A stretch of 36,704 nucleotides of DNA from Streptomyces sp. SID4985 (GCF_009863025.1 NZ_WWIR01000349.1:1-36704), one strand, 5' to 3'. Positions 1-12,037 are shown, counted from the stretch's first letter. Notes: generated by a model from the letters alone, not told the origin. Program-made: numbers and translations.

Positions 1-593
1 ACCGCCTGTCCGCCGTGGATGCCCTCGCCCTCGTGGCTGACCGAGCCGTCGATCGCCACGAGCCGGGCCGCCTCGGCGGGCCGCCCGGCGGCGAACACCC
101 CGAAGGGTGCCGCCCGCATCGCGAGCCCGTCGCTCCAGGCGTGCCGGTGCTGGGCGGAGATGGGGGCCGCGAGGCCGCGCCGCAGGTTCTCCAGGGTGCC
201 GCGCTCGCTGAAGCCCGCGCCCCGGAAGGGGCCCTCGGCCCGGTCCGCGATCCACTGGTGCCACGCCGCCTCGACATGCGCCGGGGTGAGCGCGGAGCCG
301 TGCCGGGCGAGCAGCAGCCCCGAGAAGATCGCGTACTCGGTGTCGTCCGTGCCCGAGGGCCGGTCGGTGACGTACCCGGTGATACGGCCCCAGCGGGCGC
401 GGATCTCGGAGGGCTTCATGTTCTCGGCCGGGGCGCCGAGCGCGTCGCCCACCGCCAGGCCGAGCAGCGCGCCGCGCGCCCGCTCGCGCGGTCCGGGCCG
501 GTCCCCGTGCGCCGGGTCCGGGACGGGGTCCGGGGCCGGATCCGGGTCGAGGTCTGGGTCGGGGTCCGGGGCGGTGCGGGCGGTCGAAGCCAT
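1..593 (-). CDS. ADP-ribosylglycohydrolase family protein (3' end beyond window)
   Basis: Predicted to remove ADP-ribose from a protein, nucleic acid or small molecule (DraG/ADPRH fold, two metal ions). The ATG at 593 follows AAGGAGAG at good spacing. After a low-complexity N-terminus of repeated Asp-Pro pairs (about residues 9-28) come VGDALGAPAE, then GTDDTEYA, the usual metal-binding DDTE signature. Further on is DGSVSHEGEGIHGGQAV, the second conserved family block. About 197 codons are visible; the C-terminal half with the last metal ligands lies outside the window. The substrate cannot be read from sequence. It diverges from the VIT gene across about 290 bp. Confidence 0.88.
   Translation of the reverse strand, partial: MASTARTAPDPDPDLDPDPAPDPVPDPAHGDRPGPRERARGALLGLAVGDALGAPAENMKPSEIRARWGRITGYVTDRPSGTDDTEYAIFSGLLLARHGSALTPAHVEAAWHQWIADRAEGPFRGAGFSERGTLENLRRGLAAPISAQHRHAWSDGLAMRAAPFGVFAAGRPAEAARLVAIDGSVSHEGEGIHGGQA
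444..593 (-). other. Asp-Pro repeat N-terminus of the ADP-ribosylglycohydrolase
   Basis: The first 30 or so codons encode a run of alternating Asp-Pro (DPDPDLDPDPAPDPVPDPA). It is likely disordered and lies ahead of the folded domain, which starts near RARGALLGLAVGD. The DNA is a simple-sequence tract of GGGTCC-like units, so its length may vary between strains. Confidence 0.6.
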
Positions 594-768
594 GGCGGAC
601 TCTCCTTCGGCGGTGGGCCGCGCCGGGGCCTGTCCTGGAGACATGGGCCGCGCGGCCCTTTGCGGATGTGTCCCCCGCGACACGCGCCGACCAGCCTCCG
701 GAGGGCCGGTATCACCCTCTCGGCATCTGAGCGTGTGATTCCTCGGATGAGCAAGAAAAGGTAAAGCC

Positions 769-787
769 GCAGGTTAGCGCAGCCTTT
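769..787 (+). promoter_or_regulatory. Weak second iron-box-like site
   Basis: Matches the DtxR/DmdR consensus TTAGGTTAGGCTAACCTAA at 11 of 19 positions, including an uninterrupted AGGTTAG half. It lies about 86 bp upstream of the stronger site at 855-873. On its own it could be chance; it is listed because paired boxes occur at some actinobacterial iron-storage promoters. Confidence 0.25.
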
Positions 788-827
788 CCTTGCTGGCGGG
801 TGCGGAATGGCCGACGTAGGTTGAGGG

Positions 828-856
828 TTGTCAAAAGATAGAAACAGTCCAAAGTT
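828..856 (+). promoter_or_regulatory. Possible promoter of the VIT gene
   Basis: TTGTCA at 828-833 resembles a -35 element. The -10 is poor: AAAGTT at 851-856 is the best hexamer at 17-nt spacing. If correct, the iron box at 855-873 overlaps the -10 and start site, a position expected for repression. Confidence 0.35.
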
Positions 857-873
857 AGCTTTGGCTAAGCTTC
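855..873 (+). promoter_or_regulatory. Iron box (DtxR/DmdR-type operator) before the VIT gene
   Basis: Reads TTAGCTTTGGCTAAGCTTC and matches the DtxR/IdeR/DmdR consensus TTAGGTTAGGCTAACCTAA at 14 of 19 positions, with both TTAG and GGCTAA intact. It sits in locally A/T-rich DNA that stands out from the surrounding sequence. It ends 13 bp before the start codon of a predicted iron/manganese transporter, and that context supports the call. The regulator itself is not in this window. Confidence 0.6.
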
Positions 874-886
874 CCGGGGGTTCTGG

Positions 887-1618
887 ATGGCCATCATCGA
901 CACCGAGGCCACGCTGCACGAGGCGCACCGTGACAACCACACGCACCGCGACGTCAACGGCGGCTGGCTGCGCCCCGCCGTCTTCGGTGCGATGGACGGC
1001 CTGGTGTCCAACCTCGCCCTGCTGACCGGTGTCGCGGGCGGGTCCGTCGGCCACCAGACGATCGTGATCACGGGCCTCGCCGGGCTCGCCGCGGGCGCCT
1101 TCTCCATGGCGGCCGGCGAGTACACCTCCGTCGCCTCGCAGCGCGAGCTGGTGCTGGCCGAGCTGGACGTCGAGCGCCGTGAGCTGCGCAAACACCCGCA
1201 GGCCGAGGAGGAGGAGCTGGCCGCGCTGTACGCCGCGCGCGGAGTCGAGCCCGGCCTCGCCCGCGAGGTCGCCCGGCAGCTGTCGAAGGACCCCGAGCGC
1301 GCCCTGGAGATCCACGCCCGCGAGGAGCTGGGCATCGACCCGGCCGACCTGCCCTCGCCGCTGGTGGCCGCCGTGTCCTCGTTCGCCTCGTTCGCGCTGG
1401 GTGCCCTGCTGCCCGTGCTGCCGTTCCTGCTGGGCGCGACCGTGCTCTGGCCCGCCGTGCTCCTCGCCCTCGCCGGGCTCTTCGGCTGCGGTGCGGTGGT
1501 GGCCCGCGTGACGGCGCGGAGCTGGTGGTTCAGCGGCCTGCGGCAGCTCGCCCTCGGTGGCGCGGCGGCCGGTGTGACGTACGCCCTGGGCAGCCTGTTC
1601 GGTACGGCCCTAGGATGA
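887..1618 (+). CDS. VIT1/CCC1 family iron/manganese transporter
   Basis: Predicted integral membrane protein of 243 aa that moves Fe2+/Mn2+ out of the cytoplasm, by analogy with plant VIT1 and yeast CCC1. The N-terminal block WLRPAVFGAMDGLVSNLALL (TM1, with the conserved DG-VSN signature) is followed by GLAGLAAGAFSMAAGEYTSV, the second family signature. Next is a soluble Glu-rich stretch (about residues 91-150, with E-rich and HAREELG helices) that in this family binds transfer metals, then three C-terminal hydrophobic segments. The ATG follows CGGGGG at 875-880, a weak ribosome site. The upstream iron box suggests metal-dependent control. Function is inferred from family. Confidence 0.88.
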   Translation: MAIIDTEATLHEAHRDNHTHRDVNGGWLRPAVFGAMDGLVSNLALLTGVAGGSVGHQTIVITGLAGLAAGAFSMAAGEYTSVASQRELVLAELDVERRELRKHPQAEEEELAALYAARGVEPGLAREVARQLSKDPERALEIHAREELGIDPADLPSPLVAAVSSFASFALGALLPVLPFLLGATVLWPAVLLALAGLFGCGAVVARVTARSWWFSGLRQLALGGAAAGVTYALGSLFGTALG

Positions 1619-1846
1619 CAGTCACGGGATGTATGCGAGAGCCCGCATAAATAATCGTTACTCGCGGGTTTCGAACGCTTAACCACGGGGCATGACCTGT
1701 GAGCACTGGCACTGCGGGCAATGACGCCTGCGGTGCGCCCGTGGGACCCGGGGGAAAGACACCCGGCCCGCCCCCTCGGACCGGCCCGGTCCCGATCCGA
1801 CCGATCACCCCCGGCCCGGCCTTCACGCACCTTTCCCGCCGCCGTG

Positions 1847-1932
1847 CGCGGCACCCGCCGTGACCGACCTCGCGGCACCCGCCGCGACCCCTGCGGCACC
1901 CTCGCCGCACCCCCGCGGCACCCGACGCGACC
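1847..1932 (+). repeat. Short direct-repeat array, 19-bp units
   Basis: The unit CGCGGCACCCGCCGCGACC occurs at 1871-1889, with one mismatch at 1847-1865 and 1914-1932. A degenerate copy (13 of 19) lies at 1892-1910. Unit starts are 24, 21 and 22 bp apart, close to two helical turns. The array sits about 150 bp upstream of gltB. It may be a multi-site operator or simple-sequence drift in GC-rich DNA. Confidence 0.55.
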
Positions 1933-1992
1933 TTCCGTGTGGCGTCCGCATGCTGGAACGGCCTATCCGGTTCCCGGGAGCCGTCCCATCAT

Positions 1993-2008
1993 GTAACCTG
2001 CACGAAAT
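1993..2008 (+). promoter_or_regulatory. GlnR-like box upstream of gltB
   Basis: GTAAC (1993-1997), six bases, then GAAAT (2004-2008). The Streptomyces GlnR pattern is gTnAC-n6-GaAAc, so 9 of 10 specified positions fit if n is free. It lies 74 bp before the gltB start codon in an A/T-rich patch. GlnR is the global nitrogen regulator, which makes the match biologically sensible, but I see no second good half-pair. Confidence 0.5.
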
Positions 2009-2082
2009 TTTGCACCCCACGCAGAGGGCCAGCGTCGTCCCTCGGTACCGCACATGGCCAGATGACGACGACGGGAGAGCCG

Positions 2083-6670
<4,588 letters not shown>

Positions 6671-6678
<8 letters not shown>

Positions 6679-8134
6679 TCCCAAGGGCTTTCTCACCCAC
6701 GGCCGCGAGGTCGCCCGCTCCCGCCCCGTGGACGTGCGCCTCAAGGACTGGAACGAGGTCTACGTCCCCGGCTCCCTGCTGCCGATCATCAGCAAGCAGG
6801 CCGGCCGGTGCATGGACTGCGGCATCCCGTTCTGCCACAACGGCTGTCCGCTCGGGAACCTGATCCCCGAGTGGAACGACTACGCCTACCGGCAGGACTG
6901 GGCCGCCGCCTCCGAGCGGCTGCACGCGACCAACAACTTCCCGGAGTTCACCGGCCGCCTGTGCCCCGCCCCCTGCGAGTCGGCCTGCGTGCTGGGCATC
7001 AACCAGCAGCCGGTCACCATCAAGAACGTCGAGGTCTCCATCATCGACAAGGCGTGGGAGACCGGGGACGTCGCCCCGCGCATCCCCGAGCGCCTCTCGG
7101 GGAAGACCGTCGCCGTCATCGGCTCGGGCCCGGCCGGGCTCGCCGCCGCCCAGCAGCTCACCCGCGCCGGGCACACGGTCGCCGTCTACGAGCGCGCCGA
7201 CCGCGTCGGCGGCCTCCTGCGGTACGGCATCCCCGAGTTCAAGATGGAGAAGCGGCACATCAACCGCCGCATAGAGCAGATGCGCGCGGAGGGCACCCGC
7301 TTCCGCACCGGCGTCGAGATCGGCCGCGACCTCAAGGCGACCGACCTCAAGAAGCGCTACGACGCGGTCGTCCTGGCCGTCGGCGCCACCACCGCCCGCG
7401 ATCTCCCCGTCCCCGGGCGGGAGTTGAACGGCATTCACCAGGCGATGGAGTACCTGCCGCTGTCCAACAAGGTCCAGGAGGGCGACTACGTGGCCCCGCC
7501 GATCTCGGCCGAGGGCAAGCACGTCGTCGTCATCGGCGGCGGCGACACCGGCGCCGACTGCGTGGGCACCGCCCACCGCCAGGGCGCGGCCTCCGTCACC
7601 CAGCTGGAGATCATGCCCCGCCCGAACGACGAGCGGCACGCGCTGAACCAGCCCTGGCCGACCTTCCCCATGCTGTACAAGGTCACCAGCGCCCACGAGG
7701 AGGGCGGCGAGCGGGTCTACTCCGTCTCCACCACCCACTTCGAGGGCGACGAGGACGGCAACGTCCAGTGGCTGCACCTGACGGAGGTCGAGTTCATCGA
7801 CGGCAGGCTGACCCCGAAGCCCGGCAGCGAGCGGAAGATCCCGGCCCAGCTGGTCACCCTCGCCATGGGCTTCACCGGCACCGACCGGGAGAACGGGCTC
7901 GTGGAGCAGTTCGGTCTTGAACTGGACGAGCGGGGCAACATCGCCCGCGACGACGACTTCCGGACCAACGTGCCCGGTGTGTTCGTCGCCGGTGACGCGG
8001 GCCGCGGCCAGTCCCTCATCGTGTGGGCCATCGCCGAGGGCCGCTCCGCCGCCCGCGGCGTGGACCGCCACCTCACCGGGGCGAGCGACCTGCCCGCCCC
8101 GATCCGTCCGACCGACCGCTCCCTGGCGGTCTGA
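6671..8134 (+). CDS. gltD: Glutamate synthase (NADPH) small subunit
   Basis: Beta subunit of GOGAT (487 aa): oxidises NADPH on FAD and passes electrons through 4Fe-4S clusters to GltB. The N-terminal domain has the cluster cysteines Cys47, Cys50, Cys55 and Cys59, plus a second group at Cys98, Cys102 and Cys106. The FAD-binding GSGPAG is at 151-156, and an NAD(P)-binding IGGGDTGAD motif follows in the middle. The C-terminal [12 protein letters not shown] block closes the FAD site. Length is normal. The start lies inside the end of gltB (8-bp overlap), and the operon ends at the hairpin at 8181-8230. Confidence 0.97.
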
Positions 8135-8180
8135 CGGTCCCTTCCACCGGATGTCCCGTACAACGGCGTACGCGGCATCG

Positions 8181-8230
8181 GGCGGCGCCTGCCCGACAGT
8201 CCCCGACCGGACGCCCAGGCAGGCGCCGCC
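8181..8230. terminator. Bidirectional hairpin between gltD and the rhomboid gene
   Basis: GGCGGCGCCTGCC (8181-8193) pairs perfectly with 8218-8230: a 13-bp GC stem with a 24-nt loop. It lies between two convergent stop codons. It has no T-run, as is common in Streptomyces. Confidence 0.75.
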
Positions 8231-8241
8231 GCCTGTTCACG

Positions 8242-9159
8242 TCATGCCATGACGCCCGTAAAGCCCGACACCTTCACCCAGGTCAGCACCGCCAGCAGCA
8301 CCAGCAGCGCCGCGCACGCCCCCGCCTGTATCAGCGTCCGGCGCTTGTCCCGGGGCGCGTAGGCGTACGCCAGCGTCACCAGACCGCCCGTCAGCAGGCC
8401 GCCCAGATGCGCCTCCCAGGACGTCATGAACGCCGAGACCACCAGCCACACCAGCAGACCGGTCATGTACTGGTTGACCGCCCGCATGTCGTAGCCCAGG
8501 CGGCGTCCCATGAGCCAATAGGCCGCGCCCAGGCCGAAGATGGCGCCCGAGGCGCCGATCGTCAGGTCGTCCGGGGCGACAAGCAGCACCAGCACCGAAC
8601 CGCCCAGCGCCGACAGCAGATACAGCGCGAGATAGCGGGCCCGGCCCAGCTGGGTCTCCACCACGCGGCCGATGCTCCACAGCGAGACCATGTTCATCAC
8701 GATGTGAATCATCCCCACGCCCTCGTCCGGCGGCATGTGCAGGAACGAGCCGGTCAGCAGCCGCTCCCACTGCCCGCCCGCGAGCCCCTCCGGGCGCAGC
8801 ACGGGGTCGTACGGGTACTGCCACAGGTAGTGCCCGCCGTGCGGGCCGAGCAGCCCCGCGCCCAGCATCCCGAACCGGTCCACGAGCGACGGCCGGGCCA
8901 GCTCCAGGAGATAGGCGGCCACGTTCAGGCCGACCAGCACATAGGTGACCAGCGGGACCGCGCTTATCTTGCCGCCGAACGCCGTCCGCGCCTGCCGGAC
9001 CGACCGTGTCCCCTCCTTCACGCACTCCACGCACTGATGGCCGACCGCCGCCTCGCGCATGCAGTCCGGGCAGATGTAACGGTCGCAGCGGGTGCAGCGG
9101 ACGTGCGACTCCACCTTGGGATGGCGAAAGCAGGTGGTCACGTCGGACTCGGCGGTCAC
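8242..9159 (-). CDS. Rhomboid family intramembrane serine protease with N-terminal zinc finger
   Basis: Membrane protease of 305 aa that cuts transmembrane substrates. The GTG at 9159 follows GAGGAG at 6-nt spacing; an ATG far upstream would add an unlikely low-complexity leader. Residues 10-46 hold a B-box-like cluster (C10, H13, C22, C25, C30, C33, H41, C43, C46), predicted cytosolic and zinc-binding. About six hydrophobic segments follow. The catalytic serine is Ser204 (GASGAIFG), the catalytic histidine His251 (EAHLGG), and His152/Asn156 (HIVMN) give the oxyanion site. All catalytic residues are present, so it should be active. The substrate is unknown. Confidence 0.93.
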   Translation of the reverse strand: MTAESDVTTCFRHPKVESHVRCTRCDRYICPDCMREAAVGHQCVECVKEGTRSVRQARTAFGGKISAVPLVTYVLVGLNVAAYLLELARPSLVDRFGMLGAGLLGPHGGHYLWQYPYDPVLRPEGLAGGQWERLLTGSFLHMPPDEGVGMIHIVMNMVSLWSIGRVVETQLGRARYLALYLLSALGGSVLVLLVAPDDLTIGASGAIFGLGAAYWLMGRRLGYDMRAVNQYMTGLLVWLVVSAFMTSWEAHLGGLLTGGLVTLAYAYAPRDKRRTLIQAGACAALLVLLAVLTWVKVSGFTGVMA

Positions 9160-9481
9160 GGCCGGCTCCTCGGGGGAAGACTCGGGGAAGACTGGGACAG
9201 GGGTGAGCCGGTGGGGCGGCGGCGAACAAACTATCGGACCGGCGCGGACGGTGGGCGGACGGCCGGGGAGGGCCCCCTCCCCGGCTGTGATCACCTGATT
9301 TCCCGACGCCGCGTCACCGCCCCGCAGCCCGCGCACTCTTAGGGATGACAGGACCGGCGAGGCACGTCCTCGCTGGTGAGAGGGCGTGCTGATGATGTCC
9401 CGGATCATCGCGCCCACCGCAGTCTCCCGGCCCGCGTCTCGTGGGCCGCTGCGCCGTGCGCGGATCCGGAAGGAGACGGCC
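9160..9481. other. 322-bp divergent intergenic region
   Basis: Separates the rhomboid (-) and alpha/beta hydrolase (+) genes and must hold both promoters. It contains the inverted repeat at 9262-9285. On the minus strand GATAGTTTG (about 9224-9233) is a possible -10 for the rhomboid gene. If the hydrolase really starts at an ATG near 9386-9395, the region is shorter. Confidence 0.5.
9262..9285. repeat. Inverted repeat between divergent genes
   Basis: GCCGGGGAGG (9262-9271) and CCTCCCCGGC (9276-9285) are perfect complements around a 4-nt spacer. Between divergent genes a terminator is not expected, so this may be an operator or a transcript-end hairpin blocking antisense reading. Confidence 0.45.
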
Positions 9482-10696
9482 TTGTCCGAGCAGAACGAGC
9501 GAGCCGAGCAGAGCGCCGGGGAGTTCACGCTCACCGGCCCCCTCGCCGCCGCCCCGCCCGCCGGGTACACCGCCCCGAAGCCCGACGACACGTGGCAGCT
9601 GCCGAACGGCTTCGCCCACGTCTACTACGGCCAGCGCAACCAGGGCATCACCCGGCCGGTGCTCATCGCCGACGGCTTCAACCTCGGCCGCAGCGACCTC
9701 GACTGGCTCTACGCGGGCCTCGACCAGGGCCAGTTCCCCTTCCTGACCCAGCTCCGCAACCGCGGGCGGGACGTCATCCTGCTCGGCTTCGAGGAGCGCA
9801 CCGCGTCGATCCTCGACAACGCCCAGACCGCGATGGCGGCCATCATGCGGGCCGTCGCCGAACGGCTGGGCAGCACCCGCCTCATGGTGGGCGGCTTCAG
9901 CATGGGCGGCCTGATCACCCGCTACGCGCTGGCCAAGATGGAAATGCAGCGCATGGACCACCAGACCGCCGCCTACTTCTCGTACGACACCCCGCACCGG
10001 GGCGCGTACATCCCCGTCGGCCTCCAGGCGTTCTCGTACCTCATCCCCGTGCCGAACGACTTCGCCCGGCAGATGAACAGCCCCGCCGCCCGCCAGATGC
10101 TCTGGCGCCACTACGACCCGGAGAGCGGCGAGAGCGGCATCGCCCCCGAGCGCACCCAGCTCCTCCAGGAGCTCCAGCGGGTCGGCGACTGGCCCCGCAT
10201 CCCCCGCCTCCTGGCGCTCGCCAACGGCCGGGGCGACGGCACCGGCATCGCCGTACCGCCCGGCGAGACCGTGCTCAAGCTGGACCGCGTCTACCCCGGC
10301 ACCGTCTTCTACGCCCAGGCCCAGGGCAAGGACGTCACGGTCGCCGAGCTGAAGCGGCGCTTCCCGGCCGCCGAGAAGACGATCACCACCAGCGGCTTCC
10401 CCGAGCTGGACGGCGCCCCCGGCGGCACCCTGCGCTCCTACGGCATCCTCGCCGACGCGCTGAAGAAGGTGGGCGCCCAGGTCGACCTGCGGCACCCGGA
10501 GGTCTGTTTCGTGCCCACGGTCAGCGCGCTCTCGATCCGCGACCTCGACCAGCAGAAGGACCTGTACGCGGACGTCGACAACCTGGCGCCGGACGAGAGC
10601 GACGTCGACGACTTCCTCTGCTCCTCCGAGACGACGGCCCACACCACCGTCACCGAGGAACTGGCGCACTGGCTGCTGGACCGGCTGCCGGACTAA
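9482..10696 (+). CDS. Alpha/beta hydrolase (esterase/lipase-like)
   Basis: Predicted soluble hydrolase of 404 aa. The nucleophile elbow GFSMGG follows a strand and a helix, as in alpha/beta hydrolases, and an upstream VLIADGFNLGRSD segment may form the oxyanion loop. I chose the TTG at 9482 because AAGGAGA lies 6 nt before it. In-frame ATGs at 9386-9395 would add a basic 32-residue leader that does not look like a signal peptide. No signal peptide or membrane segment is seen. I cannot name the substrate, and the C-terminal third matches no family I recognise. Its stop is 13 bp from that of the convergent HExxH gene. Confidence 0.7.
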   Translation: MSEQNERAEQSAGEFTLTGPLAAAPPAGYTAPKPDDTWQLPNGFAHVYYGQRNQGITRPVLIADGFNLGRSDLDWLYAGLDQGQFPFLTQLRNRGRDVILLGFEERTASILDNAQTAMAAIMRAVAERLGSTRLMVGGFSMGGLITRYALAKMEMQRMDHQTAAYFSYDTPHRGAYIPVGLQAFSYLIPVPNDFARQMNSPAARQMLWRHYDPESGESGIAPERTQLLQELQRVGDWPRIPRLLALANGRGDGTGIAVPPGETVLKLDRVYPGTVFYAQAQGKDVTVAELKRRFPAAEKTITTSGFPELDGAPGGTLRSYGILADALKKVGAQVDLRHPEVCFVPTVSALSIRDLDQQKDLYADVDNLAPDESDVDDFLCSSETTAHTTVTEELAHWLLDRLPD

Positions 10697-10709
10697 ACCT
10701 TGCGGTCGC

Positions 10710-11597
10710 TCAGGTGTCGCACTCCAGCACCGTGCGGCACAGCCCGCACCGCGCCTTGACCCGGCCCCGCACCGGCACCCTGATCCGCTGGTGGCAGACC
10801 GGGCAGTCGAAGGAGACACGCGGGTGCCCGTCGGCCCCGGAGGTGAAGGTGTAGCCCGCTTCCGGGTCCGGTGGGGTGCGCGGGGGACGGCGGCGCTGGT
10901 GGGCGTAGCGCAGCCGGGCGGGGCGGCCCGCCGCCGTCAGCGGGGGTCTGCGCTCGTCGTGCCGGGCCCGGGCGAGACCCTTCGCGTACGCGTCCGCCGC
11001 CTGCGGGCTGGTGAACCACACCGCCGGGTCCTCGTGGAACAGCAGGGCCCGCTTGGCCAGCACGTACCCGAACTCCTCCGGGGTGAGATAGCCCAGCTTC
11101 TGCGAGGCGGGGCCGTGCTCGCGGTAGGCGTCCAGGAGCAGCCAGCCCGCGCCCAGGTAGACCGCCACCGTGTCGGTCAGGATCTCGTTCTCCGCCGTGG
11201 TCGGGAAGGCCAGGCCGAGCCGGTGCAGATAGACGTGCGTGACCTCGTGGGCGAGGGCCGCGCCGATGTCCTCGCGGTGGGTGCGGAAGCGGTCGTTCAG
11301 CTCCACGAAGTACTCCGGGCCCGCCGCCAGCTCGACGTTCGCCGCGTGGGTCATCTCCCGGAAGCCCACGATCAGCCGGGCGTCCGGCAGCCGGAAGTGC
11401 CGCACCAGCTCACGCGCCACCCGCTGGGCGCCCAGATGCAGGTCGTCCGCGTCCCCGAAGGCCACGTCGGCCGGGGCCACGCTGGCCGAGAAGGTCTCCA
11501 CCACGTCGTACGACAGCCGTCTGTAGAGCGCGGTGACCGCCCGCCGTACCGTCGCCAGATGCGGGAACCCGTGCTCGACCGGTCCGCCGTTCGCCAC
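10710..11597 (-). CDS. Putative zinc metalloprotein, HExxH motif plus C-terminal zinc ribbon
   Basis: Uncharacterised 295-aa protein. HEVTH at 117-121 is a zincin motif, and Glu138 (AENEILTDT) is well placed as third ligand (gluzincin-like). The surrounding helices (DIGAALAHEVTHVYLH, then TDTVAVYLGAGWLLLDAY) fit a minimal metallopeptidase core. After a basic linker, the C-terminus has CPVC and CGLC pairs, a small zinc ribbon. No signal peptide or membrane segment is visible, so it is probably cytoplasmic. The start is GTG with GGGGGTG nearby. It diverges from chorismate mutase across 98 bp. Peptidase activity is an inference from the motif. Confidence 0.75.
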   Translation of the reverse strand: MANGGPVEHGFPHLATVRRAVTALYRRLSYDVVETFSASVAPADVAFGDADDLHLGAQRVARELVRHFRLPDARLIVGFREMTHAANVELAAGPEYFVELNDRFRTHREDIGAALAHEVTHVYLHRLGLAFPTTAENEILTDTVAVYLGAGWLLLDAYREHGPASQKLGYLTPEEFGYVLAKRALLFHEDPAVWFTSPQAADAYAKGLARARHDERRPPLTAAGRPARLRYAHQRRRPPRTPPDPEAGYTFTSGADGHPRVSFDCPVCHQRIRVPVRGRVKARCGLCRTVLECDT

Positions 11598-11681
11598 GTC
11601 CGCACCCCCAAAGACGCCGGGAAGCCCCCTCCACCATAGGTCCGTCCCGACCGTCCCGGAACGGGGCCGGGCCGCGCCCCG

Positions 11682-11687
11682 TAGGGT
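11682..11687 (+). promoter_or_regulatory. -10-like TAGGGT before chorismate mutase
   Basis: TAGGGT ends 8 nt before the ATG. If used, transcription would start at or next to the start codon, giving a leaderless mRNA. Part of the same string (AGGG) could instead serve as a weak ribosome site. Confidence 0.4.
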
Positions 11688-11695
11688 TGTCGCCC

Positions 11696-12037
11696 ATGAC
11701 CATCAGCAACACCGGTACCGGTGACGTCGAGCCCGAGGTCCGCGAGGAGCTGGAGCGGCTGCGGGCGAGCATCGACAACATCGACGCGGCCGTCGTCCAC
11801 ATGCTGGCCGAGCGCTTCAAGGCCACCCAGCAGGTCGGCCGCCTCAAGGCCCGCCACCGGCTGCCCCCGGCCGACCCCGCCCGCGAGTCCCGCCAGATCG
11901 CCCGCCTGCGCAGCCTCGCCGAGGACGCCCGCCTCGACCCGGCCTTCGCCGAGAAGTTCCTCAACTTCATCGTGGCCGAGGTGATCCGCCACCACGAACG
12001 CATCGCCGAGGACACGGCGCGGCCTCCGGCGAACTGA
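11696..12037 (+). CDS. Chorismate mutase (AroQ class)
   Basis: Converts chorismate to prephenate, the branch step to phenylalanine and tyrosine. The 113-aa all-helical AroQ domain has the expected active-site residues: Arg in ERLRASIDNID, Lys in GRLKARH, and Asp/Arg/Glu in DPARESRQ, matching Asp48/Arg51/Glu52 of the E. coli enzyme. No dehydratase or dehydrogenase domain is fused and there is no signal peptide, so it is a free cytoplasmic enzyme. The ATG at 11696 is preferred to a TTG 9 nt upstream. Confidence 0.93.
   Translation: MTISNTGTGDVEPEVREELERLRASIDNIDAAVVHMLAERFKATQQVGRLKARHRLPPADPARESRQIARLRSLAEDARLDPAFAEKFLNFIVAEVIRHHERIAEDTARPPAN

Larger units (their letters stand above)
1619..2082. 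other. 464-bp intergenic region before gltB
   Basis: No convincing gene. It holds a weak inverted repeat near 1640-1670 (CCCGC/GCGGG arms around an A/T-rich loop) that may end the VIT transcript, a block of 19-bp repeats (1847-1932), and an A/T-rich patch with a GlnR-like box (1993-2008). The gltB promoter probably lies in the last 100 bp, but no clear -35/-10 pair is visible. Confidence 0.6.

Noticed and set aside
1939..2082. N-terminal extension of gltB from 1939
   Set aside because: The extension crosses the GlnR-like box and A/T-rich leader, lacks family similarity, and a ribosome site precedes the ATG at 2083.
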